From Capitulum mitella (Eukaryota > Arthropoda > Thecostraca > Pollicipedomorpha > Pollicipedidae), in contig CP099842.1 in the NCBI GenBank assembly GCA_030062745.1, positions 9,741,838 to 9,805,837 of the forward strand: 64,000 nucleotides of DNA. Direction: 5' to 3'. This document shows, in pieces, positions 9,262 through 22,682 of this stretch. Position 1 is the first letter of the stretch. Every line of letters starts with the position of its first letter. Position numbers and translations under genes: made by a program. The notes under the pieces are model-generated. The model was not told the origin of the DNA, did not search any database, and worked only from the letters and a program-made list of their open reading frames with translations.

Positions 9262-11290
9262 CTGCAGACAGACCTACGGTCACGTGTCCGACACTCCAGC
9301 CGAAATAACGCACGGTGGACAGATAGGATACTATGGCATGATTTCTCAGAGATAAAACGACTACAAAATGTGCGTTTGACATTTCCTCTGTAACACTAAA
9401 CTGGACAACGTTTCAAGTCAGTTCAAAAATCAACTGGCTTTACGAAAATGTAAGTTTAAAGGCACCCCGCCAAAACCATACATCTGCCTCAACCACATGA
9501 TGCAGATGGAGGAAAGCTCATAGACCTGAGTTTGTTATCTGTCTTTGAAAATTACAAATTGATTAAATGTGAGGCAATATTCCATGCTAAAACCCCAAAA
9601 AGAATAATTGTTCATATTACCATTTCCATTCTGTATGGCCATCACGGCACACTTTCACGTGAGACTCAAATCTGAAACAAACATCAAATGGACATTAACC
9701 TCTTTACAAAATGGGCAGATGCATCATACCTCACAAAGCATGAGCACACTTACAGGATCGATGAACTTGCATGATCTATTACAGGAACATGGGAGCAGCC
9801 ATTAGTGTTTGGGGCAGGGTTGGAAAACTGTTTTTTGTTCTTGATGTCACAGTATAATTTTTGTTTTTGAGTACAAAATTTTGCAAAGAGTAATACTCGT
9901 TTAAATTGTCATTCTTGGTGTAAGTCAGCTGACACCATACCTACTTCTTTCTGATTGGTGACAGAGTCACATGCTTGCAGAGTTAGAAATCTGTGAAGAT
10001 GACTATAATGAACTTTTTTGATGGGTGCACAATAGTATAATGTTGCTGTTACAAACTTTTCGACTATGAAATGTTTTTGGAGCATAATTTTTGGTGTCCT
10101 TCAACACCGAAAAACAACACCTTTTCCAGCCCTGGTTCGGGGGCAAAGATGTTGTTCTCAGAGCTTACATAAAATTTTCGAAGAAGTGGGGATGTGTGTG
10201 AGGGGGAGGAACGTGTCCCGTTCCTATGCACATGACCCGTTATCGGCATTTTGAGGACTGGCAAACGTCATGTGTCAAAAACTATTCAATTCGAGCACGC
10301 ATCGCTGTTTCAATGTCTCTTTCACTTTTGTTCTGATGCCAACATGTGATGCATTTTTAAATCTCTTCCATGTATGTGTAGTACGCGGCGTCACAGCGGG
10401 GGAGATGGGATAGCTTGCTCTCTCCTACGTCGAAGAGGTGGTCCCCTGACACTGATTCAAATCCGGATGCTTTTTGAGGAGCTGCAGGACAATGTGCACC
10501 GAACGGAGTGTAACATGTAACTGAGTTGAGGGTGGCGGCTCTCAGCGCTTCAGGCAGCCAGAGGCGCTCTTGTTGGAGCCCTGTACGACAACAGTTCATT
10601 TTGCGGGTATGTGACACACTGTTTTATGCACTATGCTCTCAATCACTGCGGACACACCCGGCAAGGCGTCGTTCTATTTCGGTGGTCTCAAGTTGCATTT
10701 CTTGCGAGCGTGTCCCACTCCAACGGTACACAGCCCGGCACTCGGCTAAAGTTTACAGAAAGATGAAGAAAAAAATAGATGGAGGTCTTCTTTTGTGTAA
10801 AACAATCTGAAACGTAGGAAAATGGGTCCTGACCATCCCTATCTAAATAAAAAGGCTAATAGCACTTCGATCTACGTGGTGTCATGCGACCGAGAACCGG
10901 GCATGTCAAAGATGGAGCGGTCTTCGAACTATTATGGTAAACAATCGTGAAGAACGCGGCGAGAGGAGGGAGTGGGCATGGGTTGCCATTATCCTGCCCA
11001 TTTCGCTCCTAATTCAGACAGAGCGACAGAACAAAAAAGAGTAGTCGCTTCTTTCTTTCTGATTCTAACGTCATATAATTTGAACTCTTCAAGCCACCTG
11101 TTGACCTTTCAGGTTATGGGAAATAAGATTAACACACCATTTGCTGTTTCTGCCATAACCATAGCATTTTTACATTAAAATAGCCTGCAAGCCACACCTT
11201 TGTGGCAAGTAGTTACTAGAACTGATCAACCATTCTATTCAATGACTGTTCTTGTTTCCCTGGGCCATGGTCAAGTCAATAGAGGTAGAA
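9262..11290. other. Upstream flank of the deadenylase gene, no supported gene
   Basis: The deadenylase start exon and promoter should lie here or further right, but I could not identify them. One dispersed repeat lies at 9840-10135. A minus-strand open frame at 10357-10617 (86 codons) has protein-like composition but matches nothing I know. Confidence 0.5.
9840..10135. repeat. Dispersed repeat R3, copy 1
   Basis: This 0.3-kb stretch aligns collinearly with 21003-21288. Shared landmarks are TATAATTTTTGTTTT near the left end, GTACAAAA, a TTCTTGGTGTA block, and a terminal GGTGT-CTT-AACACC palindrome followed by CACCTTTTCC. No coding potential; the element type is unknown. Confidence 0.7.
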
Positions 11291-11291
11291 T

Positions 11292-12502
11292 TAGAGGTGC
11301 ACTTTACTGGTCGGATTTTGATCAACCAATAAATTCTCCAGTTTACACTAGGAACCAGCCCGTTCATGGCAGCTGTCACATTTAAGGCAATAACAATTTT
11401 GCTTTTTAAGATATTCATCAGTTAATGCAAAAAACAAAAGAGGCTTAAATGCATGTTTTCTCCCATGTGCTTCTCCATTTCTGTGATTCATCACCAGCTT
11501 ACAACATTGTTCACAAGGTTTTCACCTGAAATCCAAAGACAAGAGTTTTGGAACCTTGTTCTTTTTGTAAGCAATCATTTTGCACTTAACCATTTTTTGA
11601 AGCCCATTTTCTGATATTTTTAAATTTAGGAATGCTGGTCCCGAATCTGGAGTCACCACCCTAAAAACAGCCAGTGGTAAACATCCTGACTTAGCAAATG
11701 GGCAATTTTTGTACTTACTTCAGTGGTGTAGTTTATATGTAAGGGATTCCTTTGAGCCATATCCCCATGCAATCATAAGATGACTTTTTAAGATCTCAAT
11801 GGGGCTGAATCTTCCCTCCCTCATTACATGAGATGCAGCCCAGAAGTCATCACAGTTGCCATGGAAATGCAGCTGCATTGTCAAAGTGCACTGCAACATA
11901 GTTCATGCAATGAACTATGTGAGTAGGGTAAAACTGGGTGCAAAGGCCAGCAATGTGGAATTTGTCATTTTCAATCATGCTCTTCTCACAATACATGTTC
12001 CTTTACATAACTCAAAAATATGTGAAATACATTATTTTTATTGAAATATGATGTGGATAAACCTATGTTAAATGCCAATGAAAATTGTATTTGTCATTTT
12101 CATTTATGTTCTTCCCATGATTGGTGTTTTCATTCCAAAAATCAGCCTGATCCAAGCATTTCTTGATGCAATAAAATATGTGGAATACTCAATTCTGATT
12201 GATTAATAAATAGGGTTAAGTTGGGTAATGCAATACACAATGTGTGATTTGCCATTTTCAACCACACTCCACTCATGAGATGTGTTCTCATTCCAGAAAT
12301 CAGTTGTATTTCATCACTCCTTCAAATGGCATGGAAAAATCATGAAATGCTCCTTTCTGACTGCCTGGGAAAACAAAAATGGAGGTCTAGTGATGGATTT
12401 TGAGAAGGTTTTTTGTTTGCTTTCAACATAATTTGTCATAATCAATAAATACATGTGTACACTGAATGCTAACATGTGTTTTAGTCTTAAAGCACACCTC
12501 TA
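11292..12502. mobile_element. Non-autonomous DNA transposon, TIR TAGAGGTGCACTTTA-like, copy 1 (CpG-eroded)
   Basis: The left end reads TTAGAGGTGCACTTTA, and the right end reversed reads TAGAGGTGTGCTTTA, so the ends are inverted. The interior aligns with 29564-30955 through blocks such as TTTCTGTGATTCATCACC and GGGTAAAACT. No transposase frame survives. Where the other copy has CpG, this copy usually has TpG or CpA. I cannot assign a superfamily. Confidence 0.75.
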
Positions 12503-15500
12503 GTGAAATGTCAGTACTGCCTTTTTTAGGTGGCTTGTACAAATACTATGGTTTGCTACCACAGCAGTGTTTTGGTCACCTAGTGTGGTAAAAGTAGTTG
12601 CTGTTACTGAAATCAATGCCAAGAATTACCCTCATAACCAGTTCAGAGCTCCAGTAAGGTCAGTAACCTTATTTTGCCTTGGAAAGGTCCCTGGCCTCTC
12701 AAACTCCGGTATGTCATCATGCATATTCAGAAATAACCATGAATGAAAAACTGGCTCCATATCTCCTACAACTCATTGGAGACCAAAACCTTGCTCAGAT
12801 ATAGCAAATCGACTTACAAGGTCTTGAGAATCATGCCACAGCTCCATGACCTGATATGACCTAGCAATAATTTCTGTAGGGAAAAAATGTAGAAAGGACA
12901 TTATGTCAGCTATCACAACTTTCAGATTCTGGATACAGACCATATTAGAAAACTTCATGGAGGAGGGGATAGCAACCATGCTTTCTCATCCTGTAAGGGT
13001 TCAATATATGAAAGTAATAAAAGGCTACACACAGCCATGCCTCCACTACACCTTTTATGGTGTGTGAGTTGACATATTCACTTCTAGATTTGATGGAATT
13101 ACAGTTTCAAACCAAAGGAACCAAAGTTATAAATGCACATTATGATTACCCATGGCATACAACTGTTGGCAAGTAAGGAATATTTTCAAACAGACTGTTT
13201 TACAGGGAATGTGACTTTACATTGCCTCTGTTTTGCACCCAAATACTCCAGTTTTGTCTCTCTGATTACTCCTGAATGATGGTACAGGACTCTGGCATTG
13301 GTTTCATTCCAGTTTGAGTTCCTTTGCTTTCAGAGATATTTTTAAATAAATAGGCTGCAGCACAAAGCTGATAAAAGTGTTTGGAAATTCTCATCCAAGA
13401 TGTATGAATCCAAATGAGTCTATATCTTCCTATGAATTATTATGGAAGACAACCTCCATGCCTTTACAGTTCTTTAGATTTACTGGAAGACGAAATCTTT
13501 TCTTGCCCTATCTAAGTCACCTTATAGCCAGATGATGTTAAAAACTTGCTATTAACTAGATAGTAAGTCATCATAAGCCTGATACTTACAAATAGTACCT
13601 GTCTTACATTGTCTGCTAACTAGCATGCAACCCTTATGCATACCAAACTGGTCTGATATATCAAAAAGAATCTGCTCCTGGGGTAGCTTTTGTGTAACAT
13701 ATATGTGGCTCAAAGTTTGGTGCAATTTCACCTAAAATTAGGGCATAATATAACAATGCTGGCAATCTATGCTGCATTATGAGTTGCAATTAACTTTGAC
13801 TCAATCAAATAACAAGGTGCTTCTTCCAAACCATCAAAGGAAAATGTATTTAAGTCATCCAGCAACCAAAACTTGGAGACTAGGGACTCACATACACCAA
13901 ACAAGCTAAGTTGAGCACACTCCTTGGATATCCAATTTGAATTTGGATGTTGGCAACCAGGCAAAGTCCCTATGACTTGTGCAACTGATTCCTTTACTGA
14001 TAATGATTGAATGTTTATGTCTGGGACAGTATATTGGGCAGTCATGAGCTGGCTTTGGCTCTAACACTGCTCTGCTTTACATGCTTGTTTATATTTGCTT
14101 TGATGTCTTAGCAGAAATAGTAGGAATTTGCAACTTCTTTTCTTCAATGCTTATGTATGGCTCCATACATCACTGGGCTGAGGGCATGGCACTCCTGGTT
14201 GCCTCATCTAGCATGATAGACAAAATATGCTAAGGAGATAAACCAACGTGGATAGCTCATGACGCCCCACACCACTACATCACATACAAGCCAACACTGC
14301 TCACACATCAACTAGCAATGGACATGGTTAGTGAGAACAGACAACCCAGAATCCAAACATTTTGTTTGTTGGTAACTTAGAGTTCAGACATCAGCAAAGT
14401 CTGCAAACAAGAAAAGTTGCACCAGTTGGGGCAGGGGCGCAGCCAGGATTTTCTTAAGGGGGAGAGCTCAGTGCGAACTGAAATCATACGCGAAAACCAT
14501 ATGCCGGGAAGACGATGTGCAATGGTTTCCACAAAAAATACCGGCCTGAGGGGGAGCCCGAGTCCTCCGGGCCTCCCCTTGGCTGCGCCTCTGAGTTTAG
14601 GCAAGGAACCATAGTCCCTGCCTTGAAAACTACCCCATTTTAGGAATATTACGGCAGAATCTTTTCAACCTGATGCAGCACTGTCCACTCTGATACAGCG
14701 GGTTGATCCGGACACACGATCACGGATCTACGAAGCATACAAGGCCATCAGCACTTTCCCGAGGGAGGCGCTAACGTTCACTGCTGCGCCACATTGGTCT
14801 GAATTGCGTGCTATATGTCTTATTTATGATTCTCAAGAATGACAAAAATTATAATAATTTGTTTTCATTGTAAAATTAAGTAGCCTAAAACCCACGAGAA
14901 GTTCTATTTCAGGGTAGGCTAGATACCTAAATTCTGCGCCGACGAGGTAGCAGGCGTTACCCCATATGTTCATACTCCATATGAACAGCTGGTACAGGTG
15001 CCCCAGGGCCCTAAAATAGCGGTAGGTCCTGGTGGGCCAATACGTCCTCGAAACTATTGACAGCTCCGCTTTATTTGACGATATATGGATAGAATAGATT
15101 TTCTTACGAAGATGATGTTCATCCGGTTTATACATCCAAATGGGTCGACTTTTCTTCTAAAGGGAAAAGTCGATTGTTCCTCTCATTTACTGAAGCAGCA
15201 GTAATGGCCACTTGACATATTTGTCTGTAAAACGATGCTGCCCCTAAAAGGTGCTTTAAAATGAATTACTTTGAAAATATCTGGAAACATAACAAAAGCA
15301 ATGGGTTTCCGCTACATCAAATTTTTTTAAAGACAAAATCACTGTATCGATAGGAAAATTGTATCACGAAGGTCGCAGATGTGCTACCAGTAGATGGCAC
15401 TGCGATCAGTTGTTATCTGCGCGCGTTAGCGTGCGTGTGGCCTTACAGGTGAACATGAGCATAATGTGGGGAATAATTGGGAGCGTGAAGCGTCGTAGCA

Positions 15501-18500
15501 TGCATTGGTTTATTCGGCAATAAGAGAAAGACTGTGTAAGCAATCCTTACAAGGCAAGAAGCATGTAAGTAGAAATTCGAGATTCAGCAGGTGTTTCGAA
15601 CCCGGGGTCCTGAAGACTTGTGTAAGTACTCGTTCGTCAATGTATGATTGGGTTCACGTAGCAGTCGTACGCTGGAATTGCTCATATCCACGTGTTTTAT
15701 CGTGTTGCGGTTTCTGGAAGAAAACTGCAGCTGCTTAGGGACATACCATTACCACAACTGAACTAGATAGTAAATTTCTCAGGTGCTGTTGTACTTCATG
15801 ATGTGTGGATGGCTTTCAGAATAATATTGGGTTTTGTTATATATTCCCACCTACCTCACATCTTTGCTTCCAATGGCATTACATTGTTGTAAAGCAATGC
15901 AAACACTGCAAGGACAATGCAAGATAGTTCACATATTGAGTGGGAATAGTACTTCTACTACAAAAAGCAGCATCCTGTTGCAGTACGGTGATAGTCTTAT
16001 TTCCATGATATATAGAAATCCAGATATCCCTTCAGATCTCAGTTTCAGATGTCATGCAAATATTTATTGTAGCAAACTGGATTGGACTTGCAAATCTGGA
16101 TCAAAAAAGATTTCTCAAGGAAACCCTGATTACCTGCATATTGGAAACATATTGCAGCATTACGCATGACATTTGTTTTGATGTCTTGCAAAGGGCAAGG
16201 TAGCACCAAACTCTGTTTCTTGTGTGTTGGTTGCTTGTTCACAAAAAATGTTAAATGGGTACCACAACATTCTCATATCTTGCATAATGCCAGTCCCTCA
16301 CAACAGCTCAGTCTATTCTTAATCTATTATGGAATATGTTATACTCTGAAGGGAAATGTCATGTATGGTTCATAATTGGTGGCAAATCCAAGATTCCCCA
16401 AAGTAATCTGGACTCTCAAATCTTGGATGTGATTTGTAATCCAGATTTCCTGAGTATGGCCATGGCAATGCCACTTGAAATCCTGGTTTCCCTCCCAGGG
16501 GAAATCTGGCTTGTAATCTAATCCTGTCATTGAAATGGGACTATTCTCCATGTTTACTGGAGAAGTACACTGCCTTTAGTCATTATTATTGCTGTTGCTT
16601 CAGGATTTCAGCATAATTTCAGTGCAAAGGCCATAAAATGGTTATAGCAAATCATTCAACATGGTGGAGTAATTTACTCGTAGTTGATCTCAGCAAAGTC
16701 AGTCAGTAAAAGCATCAAGTTGTCATTTTGTGCAGCACCATGCACTTTTTAATGCCATCATAACTAAGGCTGAGTGAGATCCAGTCTAAAGGTTGCTGTC
16801 TTGTATATGGTATATTTTTCTTCTATGGGTGTTACATTTGCTGAATGGTGGGGAGGGGTTTTGGCAGATTTTTAAGTGCCCTCATGACAAACATCATATA
16901 GGAGTCCTTGTGCCATTGTACATTGCAGGCATGCATTCATCTTTTTATGTCATTTTTTACAGTAACCTCTAAACTTATAAAGATATTTGCTTTTAGATAA
17001 CTGTGTATGTGTAAATAGAAAGGGAAAGCCAGTTGGTATGTAAATTGTAGCTTATCTTGGTAGGTGTTGTCCTTAGTGTTTTCCACAGTGGATGTGCTGC
17101 TGGGCATTCTTCTCAAGCTTTCCAAGTAGAGGTATAAAGTTACAAACAGTAGATACATTGTCAGGGCTTGTTTTTCACTGTTGTTCCTCATCCTTAGAAA
17201 TTTTAAGTACTTATTATCTTTGACCTAGTGTGAACAAATGAATGGGTGATATTGCATTGCATATTGGTAAAACTGACGGGGTCATGGGATTTCCCATTTT
17301 GTAACCTCAGTATGTAGAGGAGTTGAACCGCTTCATACATTATAGTAAAATTATACTCTCTCACCAAGAACAAAAACTGGATTTCCAATCTTGGTTTTGT
17401 ATATCTCATGAGGTTTCTGTCAGGTCGGCATTCCAAGGTTTACATCAAAGTTTATAAATGTTGCATCATGCACAGACTTTTGTGATTGCTAGCAGGCTGC
17501 CATGCAGTGGCATTTGCCCTTCACCCTCCATGGCAACTAACACTTTGTAATGTAGTTTGGGATGCTGCTGTGCCTGTCAGTGTTGGGAATGACCCCAGCT
17601 GATTGTGCTTAAAGAGGCAAAACAGACTTGCAGGGGGGGGGAATGGTGTGATAGGTTCTCAGTTGTTTTTCATTGACTTTGGTTGAATCAGAGTGTCAGA
17701 CATGGACATTGGTGCCAGCATAGCAAAAAGAAAAAATGCGGGTACATGGACAGCAACTGCAAACCATTTTTGGTTGCAGCCTTTAGCTGACAAGCCTGCT
17801 ACAACATGACAAGCTTATGAATGTCAGGACTGAGACTGTTCTCGCATGGGCAGTGGCTTCGGTGGAGACAGCAGTGTAGTGGTGTCAGTGGTGAGGGGGT
17901 GGGCAGCCTGTCTGTAGACAGGTAGTCTGCAGACAATGGCCTGACCAGAGACAGTGGCTTCAGAATGGTTAGCAGGCACTCAATCAATGGCAAGGGTCTC
18001 AGTGAGTGAGGTGGAGAGAAACTAATAGCTTTCAAATGTCACTAGGTATGACACTGTTTGGACCCTGCACCATAGGTGGGCATGTCAGTTTTGCTAGTTT
18101 TCATAGTGATGAAGAAATGAAAATGTTCAGTCAGTTTAAGGTGTTTGTTACAAGTTTCTGGCCGAATCTTGAGGCACTTGGAAATGATCTTTATCATTAT
18201 TGTTTTAATGATCATGTGCCCAGTGCTACCATCACCTTCAGCCATTGTACGTTTGTCTACTGAGATGTACCCAGTATAGTACCTATGCATATATCACAAT
18301 TTTGCAACATTCCTGCTCACCATTTTGAAGTGTACCTTAATATTGTCAGTTGTCATTTTCACTGGCATGTTATGTGGATGCACATTGCCATATTGCACAT
18401 TTCTTTATCCATGCACCATTGTTTGCTTGACATAGGATACAGAATAGCCCTTTTTAGCAGATGTGGCTGGCTATTTGTAAATACATATATAAAGAGATTG

Positions 18501-19326
18501 GAAAATGTAAGGAGTGTTATTTATAGAAGCAGAAGGGACATGGGGAAAGGGCTAAGCATCCTGGGACTCCACAGTCAGCTTATGGCTTAATGCAAAAGTA
18601 AGGCTATTTACCAGGACCCTTATGTCTGCAGGAGAGATCTGGATCACAATCAAATGGCATAGGGCCAAAAAGGCTGTTGGAGGCATGCCATCTATGAAGG
18701 AAAAGTTGCCATCTGTGAAGGAAAAGTACACGTTTGGTGTTTTGAAATACAAAATTAGAACCTGTGTAAAGCAGCTTAGTTCAGTTCAGTTTGTTATTAG
18801 TCACTCCAGACATGTGGCTTTGTGTTTGAATGGAGTCATATTACAAACTAAAAGGAAAGTCTTTGAGCCGTCACTAGTCATTTCATATTAAACAAGACCA
18901 AGTGAAAGAGCAACTCACAGAAGGCTAAAACGAGTAGTGATCGACTCACAGACGCGCCACCCTGCCATTCCAACGTTTAACTGGCTTAGGTTCTGCCGGC
19001 CACTGGCATGCGGTTTCATGATGAGGCAGCGCGGTAGGGAAACGAGCACCTGCAAACAGCTTGTCAAAACTTCGGAAGTTGGAGTGGCCCAGCCAAAGAA
19101 GCGCGAGTCTGTCGTTGAGAGACCACGGATTGGTGAGCGCAGAAAGACCTGAAAGCCTCCAGCGCCCGCATATTGTTCAGGGCCCTAAGGGCGCCGATGT
19201 TGTCGCGGTGAGCGATGAGCAATAAGATCGCCCGGAAGACAGCAACCAGTTCCTCCAGGACCGGAAACACTGTTACGACCGCGGGCCTCGGAAAACATCC
19301 GGGCGCCAAATTTTGACGATTTTTAG
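12503..19326. other. Repeat-derived, largely CpG-poor non-coding DNA
   Basis: Apart from the MITE at 14432-14593 I see no gene. The stretch from about 14.4 to 15.75 kb has ordinary CpG content; its neighbours (11.1-14.2 kb and 15.8-18.9 kb) have only a few CpGs per kb. A 21-bp near-duplication lies at about 18686-18727. The minus-strand frame at 19064-19309 has a leucine-rich, protein-like stretch but no recognised family. Confidence 0.5.
14432..14593. mobile_element. hAT-like MITE family M1, copy 1
   Basis: The ends are inverted: CAGGGGCGCAGCCAGG on the left and CAGAGGCGCAGCCAAGG on the right when reversed. Ends of the CAGGGGCGNAGCC type are typical of hAT elements. The 8-bp flanks AGTTGGGG and AGTTTAGG (offset by one base) agree at 6 of 8 positions, so a target duplication is only suggestive. 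It is homologous to 46391-46542. Confidence 0.75.
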
Positions 19327-20532
19327 CCCTATTCCCGGCAGGGAGGGGCTGAATCCGCCTCTCCTCGGGTTTTTGCTTGCCAATTCCAGGCTTTTTAACG
19401 CAGCTTCACGAAACTTAGTCACTTTTCCTAGCTATTCTTTCTTCGTACCGTGACAAAATTTCAAAATTCTATTTTGCTCAGGGGCGGAGCCAGGCAACGT
19501 TTTTGGGAGGCACCTCATGCCATTTTTGGCCATGTTGAGGGTAAAAGGAAAATGTCTGCCAAAAACAGAGTTTTAAAGATAGAACTTAAAACTTTGCATG
19601 GATGTATAGCAAAATAGTTGGGCAATGTGCAGATGTAATTTTGTTTATCTGAGTTCATTTTACAAGGTCAGGTCAGGGGCAAAAGTTAAAATTTGTTTTC
19701 TCGCAATAATTTCGGCGCCGTTTTTTCAAATGCCAAACCCGGAATATATATGACGTAGAACGGTGCCTTCTACTTGTGTACCAAGTTTCAGCTTGATATC
19801 AGGTCGGGTCACGGAGCTATGACCTAAAATGTCAGTGCGCGTACCCTATATCGCAATAGCCATAAAATGAAATTTTTGAAATAGATTGAATTCAAATGAT
19901 TGAAAACGTTTACAGATAATATTAAATGCACACGTGATCATTCCAAATGGCCCCAAGGTCACTGGGGGTCATTTAAGGTCAAAGGTCACAAGTTGGTCTG
20001 AGAAACGTGTGACCATGACAGTTCCCCTTTTTCATGTCCCTGGCACCGCCTATGCTAACATTATACAAACATTGTAATGCGATTTGTACTTCTTTAGTAT
20101 AACATGACTAACAGAAGCCAATAAAGGGTGTTTGCCTCTTTTGTTCATTCAGTTGTTAGGAAACTAATCCTCCTATTTTTGAAACCCTGTGAACGCCCAT
20201 GAATTTTCTCAAAATTTTAGATTTGCGGACTCATGGTAAAAGCCCTATCCATAATCTCTCGATTCATGCCAGTTTCATCGAAACCGGTCGATAAACAACG
20301 GAGTTATAAGAAGTCCAAAAGCACCCCTTATTTTGACATTTTTGCCCCCCTGTATCCACAAATTTCAAAAATTTTGAAGATTTCTTTTTATAAAAATGTA
20401 GTTCACGTCATGGCAAATCGATTGCCGTTTGTTACGATGAAATCGAACAAGTAGTTCTCGAGATCTCAGGGGGGACCGAATCCGCCCCCCTGCCGGGAAT
20501 CGACCATACCGTCTAGCCCTCCGGGAATAGGG
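19327..20532. mobile_element. 1.2-kb non-autonomous element with TTAA flank, copy 1 (piggyBac-like)
   Basis: It begins CCCTATTCCCGG and ends CCGGGAATAGGG, so the inverted repeat is at least 12 bp. A CCGGCAGG/GAATCCGCC motif recurs in inverted form just inside both ends. TTAA follows the right end; the left flank is TTAG. TTAA targets and ends starting CCC suggest the piggyBac superfamily, but no transposase is present. The interior is about 1.2 kb of non-coding DNA collinear with 22683-23892. Confidence 0.8.
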
Positions 20533-20539
20533 TTAAACA

Positions 20540-22010
20540 CTGTCAGAATGGCACCACATAGTCCCATGTCAAACTGAGAGGCAGTAAAGGATTTTAGGGA
20601 AAGTATGAACTTGAATAAGGATTTTGTGGGTTTCCAGAATGAGGAAGTGTCGGATTTTGTACAGCGATGGGAGAATAGAGTTGCAGTCTTCAACGTAGGA
20701 AATGCGCGCTTCCAGGACAAGTTAGGATTGAGGGCAACCCCAAGCATCTGCACAGACAAGGAGGGAGTGATGGTGTGATCTTTGAAACGAATGCACAGGG
20801 ATTGGGCTTTTCTGAAGGACTGGGATGTGCCGAAGAGGATCAGCGCGGTTCTGAAGGTGTTCAGTTTTAATTTGATGAAATGAAAATCAAATGAATTTGA
20901 GGTAAGGTGGGATTAAATAGCAGAGAGGATATTCTCCTGGCAGGGTTTTAGGATGGGCAGATTGTCGGGGCGGCTGCGTACCAGGCTTGGATTTCTTTTT
21001 GGTGCTGGGGCATAATTTTTGTTTTGGGAGTACAAAACTTTTGCACAGGGCAATACTGGTGGAAGCTGGCGTTCTTGGTGTACTTCATTTATGGCATCAT
21101 ACCTGCTTCTTGCTGAATGGAAATGGAGTGATTTGCTTGCGAGTTAGAATTTTGTCAGCATGGTTATAATGTAGCTTGCTGATGGAGGTACAAGACCAAA
21201 ATCTTCTAGCATAAAATATGTTTTTGAGTACAGATTTTTTGGTGTTCTTTAACACCAACAAACATCACCTTTTCCATCCGTGCGGCATATAGTATGTGGG
21301 TATCACTAGCTTGGCATACTAGACGTCCGTGAATGAGGAGAGATGGAGGTCATTTGTGAAGATGTTGAAGAGGATGGGACCTACCAAGGATCTTTGAGGA
21401 AGGCCATGTGAAATTAGAACCAAGATGGAGCCACCTCTCATCACCTGACTGCGGTCGCTAAGATAACTCAAACCATCGCGGTTCATTGTTGTACCACTTC
21501 AGCTTATTGGGAAGGACGCCGTGGTGGGCGTTGTCGAAGGCATTGCTAAAGTGGATTGAGATAAGGGAGACAATTTTGCCAGAGCTGGACGGCGGACGTT
21601 GAATCGACAGCGTCGAGCACGGCGTCTTCAGTGGAGTGACGTGGCATGTATGCCTGTATGCCGAAGAGATAGGAGAGTTGGATACAAGATAAGACGGCAG
21701 CTGAGAACACACAGCCTTCTCGCAAATATTCCGCGGGACTTAGATGTTAGTGATAGGCCTTAATTTAGCTACTGTGTCGCGAGAGGCAGACTTGTGAAGA
21801 GGAACAATGGAGGAAGTTTTCCAAGCAGAGGGGAATACACATTATGCCAGGGAGTAGTTCACAATGTGTAGTGGGGTCCCATCACCAGGAAGCAGTTGTG
21901 TACGGCAAGTAATGGCATACCGTCAAGTCCCACCACTCGAGGAGCACATGTTCTTGATGGCGCGGGAGAGGCAGGGAGCGTGAGGGGTGCAACTTTAGCA
22001 GGGTTCACAA
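20540..22010 (-). pseudogene. Decayed LINE reverse transcriptase
   Basis: Minus-strand pieces in several frames spell a non-LTR reverse transcriptase in order. First comes a VVGLDGMP-like block near 21930, then STEDAVLDAV near 21620, then ISIHFSNAFDNAHHGVLPNK (the fingers/palm region with the first catalytic Asp replaced by the sequence N-A-F-D), and finally LGVALNPNLSW near 20740 with a C-terminal stretch resembling LYKIR. There are frameshifts and stops, and repeat R3 (21003-21288) interrupts the frame. I cannot see an intact YADD box. It is a dead copy, best compared with CR1/Jockey-type LINEs. Confidence 0.8.
21003..21288. repeat. Dispersed repeat R3, copy 2, inserted in the LINE
   Basis: It is collinear with 9840-10135. 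The LINE reverse transcriptase reads on either side of it, so it probably inserted after the LINE. Confidence 0.7.
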
Positions 22011-22682
22011 CAGCAGGATGAAATTCATTTCTTCCACCGGTTTTAACCGGTTAAAACCGACCGTCAAAATAGAGGTAGCAGAAAATGGCCAAAAATGGCA
22101 GAAAATATTTTAGCTGAAATTAGATAGTAAAAAGGACTTTTTTAGACAAATGATGGCATTACAACTATTTCTCACTTAAATGTGAAATGTGTGGAAAGTG
22201 TGGCAAGTGACTCATTCAAGATAGCTAACAGATACAAATGGTGGTAAACTTAAGTCTGAAGTAAGTAGAAACAATGTGTTTAGATTCATTCCCTGAACAG
22301 TACAGAAGAAAAGTATGTCTCAGGGTAACATGTTCAGTCACGCATCTAAATGTGATTGAAAAGAAGCCTGGAACACCTATAACAAATATCTTTCAGTTTA
22401 TTAACGTTGTATTTAACGATGATTCAGGTAGTGGATCAGCAACAGATTGCTCGTAAAGCAGCACATAGTACAAATTGTTCCAAACTATACTAATAAGTGC
22501 AGTCTTAGAAGTCGTAGTGGTGTGGCTAACCATATCTCTAGCCATTGATAGAAGCATTAAAGACTGCTTTCACAACATGGTCACTATGTCCTAGCTAGTG
22601 ATGGGAAGTGCTTGGCAACATCTGCGACATGTCATATATTACTAAGGCTAAAACAAAACAAAAAAAAAGTTGAAAAGGTTAA
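22011..22682. other. Non-coding interval between LINE remnant and element copy
   Basis: AT-rich, with no repeat or coding feature I can support. Confidence 0.4.

Noticed and set aside
10357..10617. 86-codon minus-strand frame of protein-like composition
   Set aside because: No recognised similarity and no neighbouring exon in phase.
19064..19309. Minus-strand frame with a leucine-rich, protein-like stretch (possible exon)
   Set aside because: No family recognised and no partner exon; splice-like signals at its edges are weak. A profile search would be needed to keep it.
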